NCBI RefSeq assembly: GCF_024614185.1
Contig: NZ_JAHTLF010000018.1
Coordinates: 655,821 to 719,820, forward strand
DNA: 64,000 nt
Direction: 5' to 3'
DNA from: Nocardioides carbamazepini
Lineage (GTDB): Bacteria > Actinomycetota > Actinomycetes > Propionibacteriales > Nocardioidaceae
A program made the position numbers and the translations under genes. Positions within the stretch are counted from its first letter, which is position 1, and the number at the start of each line of letters is the position of its first letter. Positions 23,318 to 30,549 of the stretch are shown in pieces. The notes under the pieces are model-generated. The model was not told the origin of the DNA and made no database searches. It saw nothing but the letters and a program-made list of their open reading frames with translations.

Positions 23318-25942
23318 TCAGTCGATCCGCGCCACCAGCGGCAGCCGGCCCCGTGCGCACAGCCCGACCGCGGCGGCGGTGAGCAGCGGCAGCCCGACCA
23401 CCACGACCGCGACCAGCGGCCACGGTACGGCGAGCAGGGTCGCGCCGTCGCCGTCGCGGGAGAGCGGCCGGCTCACCGCGAGGCCCGGGACGAACCCGAT
23501 CGGCGCGCCGAGCAGGGCACCGACCAGCCCCACGACGAGGGCGTACGCCGCCGCGACCCGGCGGCGGGTCCGCGGCCGGGCACCGACCGCGGCCATGGTG
23601 GCGAGGTCGGGGCGGGCATCGGAGAGCGCGAGGAAGGTGGCGGTCAGCGTGCCGCCGAGCATCATCACCCCGCCGAGGACGGCGAGCACCCACTGCAGGA
23701 TCCGCACCGCCGAGTCGGGCACGAAGCCGCGCTCGACGTAGAGCTCGCCCGCGCCCGCCACGGTCGCCAGCGCCTCCGCGAGATCCTCCTGGGCCGCCTC
23801 ACTGATGGTCGGCGCGACGACCAATGCGGTCGTGGCGGTCGTCAGGCCGAGCTCGTCGGCGAGCGTCGGGGGCACGATGCCGGCCGCCGCCGGGAGCGCT
23901 ACAGGCGAACGCACCGAGGTGACGTCCACGTCACGGAAGCGCTCGTCCAGGACCTCCTGGGTGGCGTCGTCGGTCACCTGGACGACGGCACGCAGCCGGC
24001 CGCCGGGGAGGTCCGCGGACCGGCCCAGCACGACCAGGCGCCCCGCGGCGAGCGCCTCCTCGGCCGCCGCCTGCTCGGCCGGCGCGAGGCCGACGGCCGC
24101 AGGCACGGAGGTGCCGACGAGGAAGGAGGAGCCGAGGCTGCCGAAGGTCGGCAGCACGAGCGGCTCGCCGTCCAGCTCGAGCGAGAGGTCCGTCCAGGTC
24201 CCCTCCCCGGCGCCGCGGACACCGGCGATCTCGTCGATCTCGGCACCCGGAACGCGCTGGGCGAGCACGCCGCGGACCGTCTCGGGGTCGGCGTCGCCGC
24301 CGACCGGCGTGGCGGCGTACCCGTGGGCGAGCTGCGGGTCGTAGTCCCGCTCGTCGGCCGCCTGCTGGCTGCTGAGGGCGATGCCGAGGGCGACCACGCC
24401 GGCCACGGTCGCGCCGACGGCCGCCACGGCGGGGACCGTCCGGGTGCGGTGCCGGGCCGCGTCGCGGGCGGCGAAGCGCAGGGCCAGCGGGAACCGGCGG
24501 GCCGCCCTCCCCACGGCCGTCACGGAGGTCGCGACGAGCAGGATCATGCCGACGACGGACAGCAGGGCCGACGCGCCGACCAGCGCGGGCGAGGCACCGC
24601 TCGCCCGGGAGCCGACCAGGCCCGACACCACGCCCGCGCCGATGAGGACGAGTCCCAGCACGGGCGAGCGCCGCGACGTCCGGCCCTCCCCGCGCCGTCC
24701 GGCGAGCACGGCGACGACGTCATTGCGGGACGCGGAGTACGCCGGGACCACGGCGGCGAGCACGGCGGCCGCGAGGCCGAAGCCCGCGACCCCGAGCAGC
24801 ACCGTCCACGGCACCTCGAACGGCCCGAACCAGGTGCCCTGGAGGCGCTGGGCCACCGGGACCAGCAGCGCACCGACCCCGATGCCGAGCACCGTGCCGA
24901 GCGCGCCACCGAGCAGGCCCACCACGACCCCCGAGGCGAGCACGGTACGCCGGGCCTGGGCCGGGGTGCCGCCTGCGGCGGCGACGAGGGCCAGGGTGCG
25001 GGCCTGGGCCCGGGCCCGGACGGCGAAGGCCGGCCCGGCGAGCAGCACCACCTCGAGCAGCACCATGGTCGCGACCAGCACCAGCGCGGTCATCGCGGTC
25101 TCGTCGACCGGCTCGTCGCTCACCACCTCCGGCGGCAGTGCCGAGGCGGGCGGCGGGTCGGAGAGCACCTGCCGGGAGGCGGCGAGCAGGCCGACGGCGT
25201 TGAGCGCGCGGACGTCGTCCCAGCTCACCGGGTCGCCGCCGACCAGCCACTGCGGCGGGGCGTCGGGGGTGCCGACCGCTCCCGGGAGCACACCCGCGAC
25301 GGCCTCGTCGCGGGTCGTGGCGCTCTCGACGATCCCCACGATCCGCAGCTCGGTGCGGGTCTCGCCGTCGGAGGTACGGCGCAGCGCGGTGAGGGTGTCG
25401 CCGAGTCCGGGTCCGCGGCGGGCCAGGGCGGGGTTGACGACGACCTCGCCGGTGGTGCGCGGCAGCCGGCCGCCCTCGAGCCGGAACAGGCCGCGGGCCA
25501 AGGGGGCGGCGAGGTCGGTCTGCGTGACGACGACGTCACCGACGCCGCGGTCGGTGACGTACGAGAGGTACTCCCGGGCGATCGGGAGGAGCGGTCGATC
25601 GGCGCCCAGCACCTGCCGGACCTCGGTCACCGTCGCGACGTGCTCCTCCTCGCCGACCCAGGAGGTCGCGCCGTCGGGGTCGAACGACTGCAGCACCTCG
25701 GTCGTGCCGCTGCCGTAGACCAGGGCGGCCGCCGTACCCATCCGGCGCTCGACGCCCTCGGCGCCGGAGACGTCCGCGGTGCGCCACACGACGGCGGCCG
25801 CGGCGACGGCCAGGACGGGCAGGCAGACGAGGACCAGCATCAGGGCGGTCTGCGCGCGGCGGCGCAGCGCCTCGCGGCGGGCCAGGCGCAGCGCGATCCG
25901 CCAGCCGGCGAGACGCGCGCCGCTGGGGGTGGGACCCCTCAT
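23318..25942 (-). CDS. ABC transporter permease, FtsX/MacB-like, duplicated
   Basis: An 874-residue membrane protein. One hydrophobic helix sits at residues about 30-52, then a large extracytoplasmic domain and an FtsX block of three helices near 285-400. A mid-protein pair of helices around 445-490 and a second helix near 505-525 lead to a second external domain, and a final three-helix FtsX block lies near 760-865. This two-half layout is typical of large actinobacterial MacB-type permeases that use mechanotransmission rather than carry solute through the membrane. It pairs with the ATPase overlapping its start. The cargo (lipid, peptide or drug) is unknown. Confidence 0.88.
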   Translation of the reverse strand: MRGPTPSGARLAGWRIALRLARREALRRRAQTALMLVLVCLPVLAVAAAAVVWRTADVSGAEGVERRMGTAAALVYGSGTTEVLQSFDPDGATSWVGEEEHVATVTEVRQVLGADRPLLPIAREYLSYVTDRGVGDVVVTQTDLAAPLARGLFRLEGGRLPRTTGEVVVNPALARRGPGLGDTLTALRRTSDGETRTELRIVGIVESATTRDEAVAGVLPGAVGTPDAPPQWLVGGDPVSWDDVRALNAVGLLAASRQVLSDPPPASALPPEVVSDEPVDETAMTALVLVATMVLLEVVLLAGPAFAVRARAQARTLALVAAAGGTPAQARRTVLASGVVVGLLGGALGTVLGIGVGALLVPVAQRLQGTWFGPFEVPWTVLLGVAGFGLAAAVLAAVVPAYSASRNDVVAVLAGRRGEGRTSRRSPVLGLVLIGAGVVSGLVGSRASGASPALVGASALLSVVGMILLVATSVTAVGRAARRFPLALRFAARDAARHRTRTVPAVAAVGATVAGVVALGIALSSQQAADERDYDPQLAHGYAATPVGGDADPETVRGVLAQRVPGAEIDEIAGVRGAGEGTWTDLSLELDGEPLVLPTFGSLGSSFLVGTSVPAAVGLAPAEQAAAEEALAAGRLVVLGRSADLPGGRLRAVVQVTDDATQEVLDERFRDVDVTSVRSPVALPAAAGIVPPTLADELGLTTATTALVVAPTISEAAQEDLAEALATVAGAGELYVERGFVPDSAVRILQWVLAVLGGVMMLGGTLTATFLALSDARPDLATMAAVGARPRTRRRVAAAYALVVGLVGALLGAPIGFVPGLAVSRPLSRDGDGATLLAVPWPLVAVVVVGLPLLTAAAVGLCARGRLPLVARID

Positions 25943-26658
25943 GCGTCGGCCCGCTCGGTCAGGCCCTCGACCCGGTCGGTGCCGGTCTCGTCAACCACGA
26001 CCCCGTCGCGGAGGAAGACGACCCGGTCCGCCCACGCCGCGTGGCGGGCCTCGTGGGTGACCAGCACCCCGGCGGCGCCCGCGTCGCACCGGGCCCGCAG
26101 CAGCTCGAGGATCCCCTCGCCGGTCTCGGTGTCGAGGGCGCCGGTCGGCTCGTCGGCCAGGATCAGCCGCCGCTCGCCCACCACGGCCCGGGCGATCGCG
26201 ACCCGCTGCTGCTGGCCGCCCGACATGTCGTCGGGGAAGCGCTCGGCCAGGTCGGCGATGCCGACCTCCTCCAGCGCCCGCAGCGCCTCCTCGCGGGCGG
26301 TCCGGACCGGCACCCCGTCGAGCTCGCGCGGCAGGGCGACGTTCTCGGCCGCGGTCAGCGCCGGGATCAGGTTGAAGCCCTGGAAGACATAGCCGATCGA
26401 GGTACGTCGCATCCGGGCGCGCTCCTGCTGGCCGAGGCCGACCAGGTCGGTGCCCTCGACCCGGACCGCGCCGGCGGTCGGCTGGTCGAGGCCGCCGGCG
26501 ATGGTCAGCAGGGTGGACTTGCCGGACCCGGACGGGCCCATCACCGCGACCAGCTCGCCGGCGTGGGCGGCGAAGGAGATCCCGCGCAGCGCGTGGACCT
26601 CTCCCGCTCCGGTGCCGTGCACCCGGGTGACGTCGGCGAGCTGCAGGACGGGGTTCAT
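25939..26658 (-). CDS. ABC transporter ATPase, MacB/LolD type
   Basis: A 239-residue ATPase. Walker A GPSGSGKST is at residues 41-49, the Q-loop follows in VFQGFNLIPALTAAENV, the signature is MSGGQQQRVAIARA and Walker B is LILADEPTGALD. The FQxFNLxPxxTAxENV segment is diagnostic of the MacB/LolD/FtsE group. It overlaps the permease by four bases and is itself overlapped by a 42-residue gene, all behind a PadR regulator. Such PadR-MacB modules commonly respond to membrane-active compounds; that role is inferred here. Confidence 0.92.
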   Translation of the reverse strand: MNPVLQLADVTRVHGTGAGEVHALRGISFAAHAGELVAVMGPSGSGKSTLLTIAGGLDQPTAGAVRVEGTDLVGLGQQERARMRRTSIGYVFQGFNLIPALTAAENVALPRELDGVPVRTAREEALRALEEVGIADLAERFPDDMSGGQQQRVAIARAVVGERRLILADEPTGALDTETGEGILELLRARCDAGAAGVLVTHEARHAAWADRVVFLRDGVVVDETGTDRVEGLTERADA

Positions 26659-26783
26659 CGGTCTTCCTTCGGGGAGAGGCGTCGGTCGTCACGGATGCGC
26701 TCCAGGCGGGCCCGCGCGTCGGCGAGCCACCGCCGCTCGGCGCGGTCGAGGCGGCGGACCTGGTCCTCGTCGCGGGCGTTCAT
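26655..26783 (-). CDS. Small coupled protein, 42 residues, unknown function
   Basis: This reading frame begins MNARDEDQVRRLDRAERRW and ends RLSPKEDR. It overlaps the PadR stop by four bases and the ATPase start by four bases (ATGA at both ends), so ribosomes would pass straight through it. It is highly charged and should form one amphipathic helix. The pattern RRLDRAERRWLADARARL resembles the helical C-terminal segment of the PadR protein itself (IRWLDHCEARLRRAA), so it may be a detached dimerisation-like helix. I do not recognise a family. Confidence 0.6.
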   Translation of the reverse strand: MNARDEDQVRRLDRAERRWLADARARLERIRDDRRLSPKEDR

Positions 26784-27385
26784 CTGCTGCCTCGCGCGGG
26801 ACGGGGAACCGGGACGTCCTCGACCGGGCGGGCGCCCTCGCGGCCCTGCTCGACCGCGGCCCGCCGCAGCCGGGCCTCGCAGTGGTCGAGCCACCGGATC
26901 TCGGCCTCGGCGCCGAACACCAGCGAGTCCAGGACCAGGCTCCAGGCGAGGTCCGCCCGCTCGGCACGGTCGGCGGCCTCGGCCGCACGGCGCTTGAGCC
27001 GGGTGTAGTCCTGGAGCGACGCCATCGTCGCGCTGCGCTGCTGCTGGATGACGGTGCCGACGTCGACGCCGGGGACCGTGACCGCCAGGGCGAGCTTGAT
27101 GGCGAGCTCGTCGCGGGGCGGCTGGGTGCGGGCGACCGGCGTGGTGAACCAGGTCGCGACCTCGTCGCGGCCGCCGTCGGTGATCCGGTAGACAACATGG
27201 CCCTCGTCGTCCTCACCGTCGGCGACAGCGAGTCCGTCGCGCTCCAGGCGCGTCAGGGTCGTGTAGACCTGCCCGACGTTCAGCGGCCAGGCGGTGCCGG
27301 TGCGCCGCTCGAACTCGGCGCGCAGCTGGTAGCCGTACATCGGCTGCTGCTCCAGCAGCGCCAACAGCGCGTGCTTGACGGACAT
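26780..27385 (-). CDS. PadR family transcriptional regulator
   Basis: A 201-residue regulator. The winged helix runs over about residues 1-80 (KHALLALLEQQPMYGYQLRAEF, then LNVGQVYTTLTRLERDGL), followed by the helical Vir-type dimerisation region with IRWLDHCEARL. It heads the exporter operon and lies directly downstream of a perfect palindromic operator, so it most likely represses its own operon until a ligand is sensed. The ATG is preceded by GGAGTCC. Its closest functional type is the PadR-s2/VanR-like repressor linked to ABC exporters. Confidence 0.92.
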   Translation of the reverse strand: MSVKHALLALLEQQPMYGYQLRAEFERRTGTAWPLNVGQVYTTLTRLERDGLAVADGEDDEGHVVYRITDGGRDEVATWFTTPVARTQPPRDELAIKLALAVTVPGVDVGTVIQQQRSATMASLQDYTRLKRRAAEAADRAERADLAWSLVLDSLVFGAEAEIRWLDHCEARLRRAAVEQGREGARPVEDVPVPRPARGSR

Positions 27386-27409
27386 GGGGAGGACTCCTCG
27401 AGGTGACTA

Positions 27410-27442
27410 CATACCGGGTATAGGAACTATATACCCGGTATG
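27410..27442. promoter_or_regulatory. PadR operator: perfect 13-bp inverted repeat
   Basis: CATACCGGGTATA (27410-27422) and TATACCCGGTATG (27430-27442) are exact reverse complements around a seven-base spacer. The element ends 24 bases upstream of the padR ATG. On the minus strand TATATAGT within it could serve as the -10 region, so bound PadR would block polymerase directly. AT-rich palindromes of this kind are the known PadR target style; the match to this protein is inferred from position. Confidence 0.85.
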
Positions 27443-27527
27443 GTCCTGCCCACGAACCGAGGCCGCGCCCGCGCCCGCGTCAGCCAGGGAGACGGGAGAC
27501 GGGCCGGGAGACGGGAGGGCTGACCCC

Positions 27528-28262
27528 CTACCGCTCGCAGCCCTGGCGGATCTCCCCGGTGCACGAGTCCGTGCCCCGGCCGCCGATCACGGTGTCGTAC
27601 CCGCCTCGACCGTTGAGGACGTCCTTGCCGGCGCCGCCGCGCAGCACGTTGTCGAAGGCGTCGCCGAGGATCAGGTCGTCGTCGGGCGTGCCCCGGACCT
27701 CCTCGACGCCGGCGAGCGCGGTCCGGAGCCGCAGTCCCCCGACCTCGGTCTCGGCGCTGGCCTGGCCCGTGGCGAGGTTGACGTAGACGCCGGAGGTCGT
27801 GCCGGGGACGTACCCCTCGTAGAAGGTCACCTGGTCGTAGCCCGGACCGCCGTCGAACGAGCCCGCCCCCAGCGGCGCCCAGTACCGGTCGGCGCCCTTG
27901 CCGCCGCGGGCGGTGCCCACGCCGTGGAACCGGTCCGCGCCCTTGCCGCCGTCGGCGCTCCCCGCGCCGTAGATCGTGTCGTCGCCCTTGCCGCCGATCA
28001 CCCGGGTCCGCGCGTCGCCGCAGATCAGGTCGTTGCCGTCGAGTCCGAGGACCACGTCGCGGCCCTTGCCCCTCCCCGCCACGATCACGTCCCGCTTGCG
28101 GGTGCCGACGATCCGGTCGTCGCCCTTGGACGGGTCGACGATCGTGGCCCGCTTGCCGGCGCAGGTCGGGACCGGTGCCTGCGCCGGTGAGGGCGCCGCT
28201 CCGGCCAACCCACCGCCGGTCACCAGCAGCACGGCGGTGGCCGCGACCCGAGCTCTCCGCAT
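27528..28262 (-). CDS. Secreted RTX/hemolysin-type calcium-binding repeat protein
   Basis: A 244-residue protein with a signal peptide (MRRARVAATAVLLVTGGGLAGAA then PSPAQA). Its mature part has glycine/aspartate-rich repeats of the GGxGxDxxx type, for example VIGGKGDDTIYG, LRGGAGKDVLNG and VIGGRGTDS. Such repeats fold into a calcium-bound parallel beta-roll outside the cell. Cys pairs near both ends (PTCAG, SCTGEIRQGCE) could form disulfides. No enzymatic domain is seen. I choose ATG 28262; an in-frame GTG at 28280 is possible but would give an extra MRRGAG-type head. Confidence 0.78.
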   Translation of the reverse strand: MRRARVAATAVLLVTGGGLAGAAPSPAQAPVPTCAGKRATIVDPSKGDDRIVGTRKRDVIVAGRGKGRDVVLGLDGNDLICGDARTRVIGGKGDDTIYGAGSADGGKGADRFHGVGTARGGKGADRYWAPLGAGSFDGGPGYDQVTFYEGYVPGTTSGVYVNLATGQASAETEVGGLRLRTALAGVEEVRGTPDDDLILGDAFDNVLRGGAGKDVLNGRGGYDTVIGGRGTDSCTGEIRQGCER

Positions 28263-28302
28263 CCCCGCACCCCGTCGCACCAGGGCAGGATGCCACCGAC
28301 GC

Positions 28303-28704
28303 TCACATCAGCCGGTAGCGCACCCCCAGCGCGTCGTACGTCGACCGGGCCCGACGGTCGCGGGTGATCAGCTCGACGTCGTGATGCAGGGCGGTCGATC
28401 CGACCAGACCGTCGTAGACCGCGCCGCCGTCGACGTCCGCGGCGGCCAAGGTGGCGACCAACTCGACCTGGCGCGACTCGGGCAGGCCGATCACCGCCAG
28501 ACCCACGCCCTCGAGCGCGCGGGCCACATCCTTCCCCGACATGCAGTAGGGGTCCTGGACCCGGGTCAGCACACTGTAGGTCTCGAGCAGCACGTGAGCC
28601 GGGACGGCGGTCAGGAGCGGCCACACCTCGAGGGCGGCGGCGTGATCGGGATGGCGCGGGTTGAGCGTGGGGACCAGGAGGCTGGTGTCACAGGCGGCGC
28701 TCAC
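28303..28704 (-). CDS. PIN domain toxin (VapC-type ribonuclease)
   Basis: A 133-residue PIN domain. The acidic metal site is readable: Asp6 (ACDTSLL), Glu41 (LLETYSVL), Asp98 (VYDGLV) and Asp116 (ITRDRRA). It would cleave a specific RNA, in VapC toxins often a tRNA or rRNA loop. The gene overlaps the upstream AbrB-type antitoxin by 17 bases, which is the usual antitoxin-first order. The active site looks intact. Its AbrB partner, rather than a ribbon-helix-helix one, sets it apart from the neighbouring pair. Confidence 0.87.
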   Translation of the reverse strand: MSAACDTSLLVPTLNPRHPDHAAALEVWPLLTAVPAHVLLETYSVLTRVQDPYCMSGKDVARALEGVGLAVIGLPESRQVELVATLAAADVDGGAVYDGLVGSTALHHDVELITRDRRARSTYDALGVRYRLM

Positions 28705-28966
28705 GCACGGCCTCCAGGGTCTCGCGGATCATCTCGTCGGTGAGCGGCGGCGCGTCGGGGGGGAGGTTCTTGTAGACGATCCGGGGCGGCCCGCCCTCAG
28801 GGAACTCGATGTCGACCTCGGCGCGCGGCAGCTCGATCTCGATCCGTCCGTCGACGAAGGACAGGTCGACCCGGGTGCCACCGGTCAGGCCCATGGCGTC
28901 ACGGATCGCCTTGGGCACGACGATGCGCCCGGCACCGTCGATGGTGGTCCTGATGGCAGAGATCAT
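28688..28966 (-). CDS. AbrB/MazE-type antitoxin
   Basis: A 92-residue protein whose first 45 residues form the swapped-hairpin AbrB DNA-binding domain (IDGAGRIVVPKAIRDAMGLTGGTRVDLSFVDGRIEIE). The acidic/proline-rich tail to about residue 92 would wrap the toxin. It starts 262 bases upstream of the PIN toxin start and overlaps its 5' end. An imperfect palindrome covers its start codon, suggesting autorepression. No ribosome-binding site is obvious, so a leaderless mRNA is possible. Confidence 0.88.
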   Translation of the reverse strand: MISAIRTTIDGAGRIVVPKAIRDAMGLTGGTRVDLSFVDGRIEIELPRAEVDIEFPEGGPPRIVYKNLPPDAPPLTDEMIRETLEAVRERRL

Positions 28967-28982
28967 GGCATGAGAATACCAT
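28965..28982. promoter_or_regulatory. Candidate AbrB antitoxin operator
   Basis: ATGGCAT (28965-28971) and ATACCAT (28976-28982) form a seven-base inverted repeat with one mismatch and a four-base spacer (gaga). It straddles the antitoxin start codon, and TATTCT on the minus strand just upstream could be the -10 box. Autoregulation is the usual behaviour of such antitoxins. Confidence 0.5.
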
Positions 28983-29157
28983 CGGCAGCGCCATCTCTCC
29001 GGCGCGGCGAGGCATGCGCCGCTCGGGCGCTCCCGAGGGAGAGCTGACCGCGTCCCCGGCCGAGCCGCTCGCCGCGGCGGCACTCGACCGCGGCCACCGG
29101 GAGCAGCACCGCCGCCCCGACCGATCCGAGGACGGTCGCGATGACGGCCTAGTCGGA

Positions 29158-29538
29158 TCAGTACGGTGCCGTGAGGTCGGCGAACATCGGGAAGTGCTTG
29201 ACATTGCACGTCCACAGCCGGCCGCCGACGGTCGCCGTGGTCGCCGCGATGACGTAGTCCACCGGGTCGATGCCCGGATGGGAGCGCAGGAACCGTCGCG
29301 CCCAGGCCCCCGCACGGTCGGCGATGTCGATCGTGACCGGGATCCAGTCCAGACCTGCCAGCAGGGCGTGGGTGGCCTCCTCCTCGGTGGACCTCATGCC
29401 GGCCAGGATCTCGGTCCGGCACAGGACGCTCGCGGCGAGTACCTCACCTCGACGCACGGCGTCCGCCATGGCCTGCTGTGCTTCCGCACGCCCCCTCAGG
29501 TGATCGATCAGGACGGACGTGTCGAGCACGACCGTCAT
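29158..29538 (-). CDS. PIN domain toxin (VapC-type ribonuclease)
   Basis: A 126-residue PIN protein with Asp6 (VLDTSVLIDHL), Glu43 (RTEILAG), Asp91/Asp94 (GIDPVDYVIAA) and the C-terminal WTCNVKHFPMF motif usual in VapC toxins. The catalytic acids appear complete. It overlaps the ribbon-helix-helix antitoxin by four bases. It is only moderately similar to the PIN protein 450 bases downstream, so the two pairs look independently acquired rather than a tandem duplication. Confidence 0.9.
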   Translation of the reverse strand: MTVVLDTSVLIDHLRGRAEAQQAMADAVRRGEVLAASVLCRTEILAGMRSTEEEATHALLAGLDWIPVTIDIADRAGAWARRFLRSHPGIDPVDYVIAATTATVGGRLWTCNVKHFPMFADLTAPY

Positions 29539-29831
29539 CGCGCCAACCGTGCCGCGAGGCCCGGTCGCAACCGCTCCACGTAGTCGGCGCCGTCCAGCCC
29601 GTCGAGCGGTCCGATGTCGTCCGCGGCCTCGCCGAGCGCGAGGTCGACCCGTGCCCAGGCACCGAACGAGATCTCCAGGCGATGCAGCCGGTCGGCGACG
29701 GTGTTCGAGCCGTAGACCTCGTCGATCGCTCGACGGACCAGCTCCGCGAGCCCCAGGCCGGTGCGCGCCGCCTCCTTCCGGAGCCGGGCGTACTGCTCGT
29801 CCTCCAGGGTGATCTGCGTGCGGTGGCTCAT
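29535..29831 (-). CDS. Ribbon-helix-helix antitoxin (CopG/VapB-like)
   Basis: A 98-residue protein with an N-terminal ribbon-helix-helix (RTQITLEDEQYARLRKEAARTGLGLAELVRRAI, residues 4-37) and an acidic C-terminal part (LGEAADDIGPLDGLDGADYVE) suited to cover the basic toxin site. It precedes and overlaps the PIN toxin. A perfect palindrome touches its start codon. The arrangement matches an autorepressed type II VapBC module. Confidence 0.88.
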   Translation of the reverse strand: MSHRTQITLEDEQYARLRKEAARTGLGLAELVRRAIDEVYGSNTVADRLHRLEISFGAWARVDLALGEAADDIGPLDGLDGADYVERLRPGLAARLAR

Positions 29832-29847
29832 GATGTAACCTTACATC
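29832..29847. promoter_or_regulatory. Perfect palindromic operator of the RHH antitoxin
   Basis: GATGTAA-CC-TTACATC is a perfect 16-base inverted repeat lying immediately upstream of the antitoxin ATG. Ribbon-helix-helix antitoxins bind short AT-rich palindromes of this type. Because it touches the start codon, transcription may begin at or next to the ATG (leaderless), with the operator overlapping the -10 region. Confidence 0.75.
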
Positions 29848-29868
29848 GCTCCGCCCTGCTCAATCGGC

Positions 29869-30549
29869 TCAGCGATAGGTGACCAGCGTCCGCGGCAGGT
29901 GCGGGTGCTCGTTGAAGGTCAGCAGCCGGGCGCCGGTCGCGCCCACGATGACCCGGGTCACCGAGGTGTTCGCGATGACGGTGTTGAACCGAGCCCACAC
30001 GGGACCGACGGCCACGGTGTCCGGTACGACGAGCAGGGCGGCCAGCGCCGCGATGACACCACCGGACGTGACGACGAGCGTCGGGCCCGGCCGGGCGGCC
30101 GCGGCGTCGAGGGCGGCGCGGGCCCGGCCGACGAAGGCGTCGTAGGGCTCCGGGTAGCCGCCGTCGGGCCCGGCCGCGGCCCAGTGGGCGGTGGAGATCT
30201 CGAACTGCTCCTGGAAGGCGCGCCGGTCGGCGGTGTGGTCGACAGCCGCCCCGGTCGCCTCGGCGAAGCGCGCGAGCACGGCGAGGTGGTCGAACTCCGC
30301 CCAGTCCTCGTCCACCTCGGCCCGCGGGGAGCCCGGGAGGCCGGTCCAGCCGGCGCCCTCGGCGACCGCCTCCCAGGTCTCGCGGTGCCGGCGCATGCCG
30401 CCGTGCACGACGGAGACCGGCTCGGGACCCTCCTTGGCGAGCCAGCGGCCGAGCACCCGGCCCTGCTCCCAGCCATTGTCGGAGAGCACGTCGTAGTCGT
30501 CCGAGCCGAAGGACGCCTGGCCGTGGCGGACCAGCAGCAGGACGCCCAT
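29869..30549 (-). CDS. Histidine phosphatase superfamily protein (phosphoglycerate-mutase-like)
   Basis: A 226-residue phosphatase. The phosphohistidine motif RHG is at residues 8-10 (LLLVRHGQASFGSDDYDVLSDNGWEQG), a second basic cluster is MRRHRETW, and the acid pocket lies near EDWAEFDH. It uses a covalent phospho-His intermediate to hydrolyse phosphate esters. It overlaps the APH-type kinase gene by one base, so a kinase and a phosphatase are co-expressed with an SDR. In actinobacteria such triplets accompany acyl-CoA metabolism. The substrate is unknown. Confidence 0.88.
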   Translation of the reverse strand: MGVLLLVRHGQASFGSDDYDVLSDNGWEQGRVLGRWLAKEGPEPVSVVHGGMRRHRETWEAVAEGAGWTGLPGSPRAEVDEDWAEFDHLAVLARFAEATGAAVDHTADRRAFQEQFEISTAHWAAAGPDGGYPEPYDAFVGRARAALDAAAARPGPTLVVTSGGVIAALAALLVVPDTVAVGPVWARFNTVIANTSVTRVIVGATGARLLTFNEHPHLPRTLVTYR

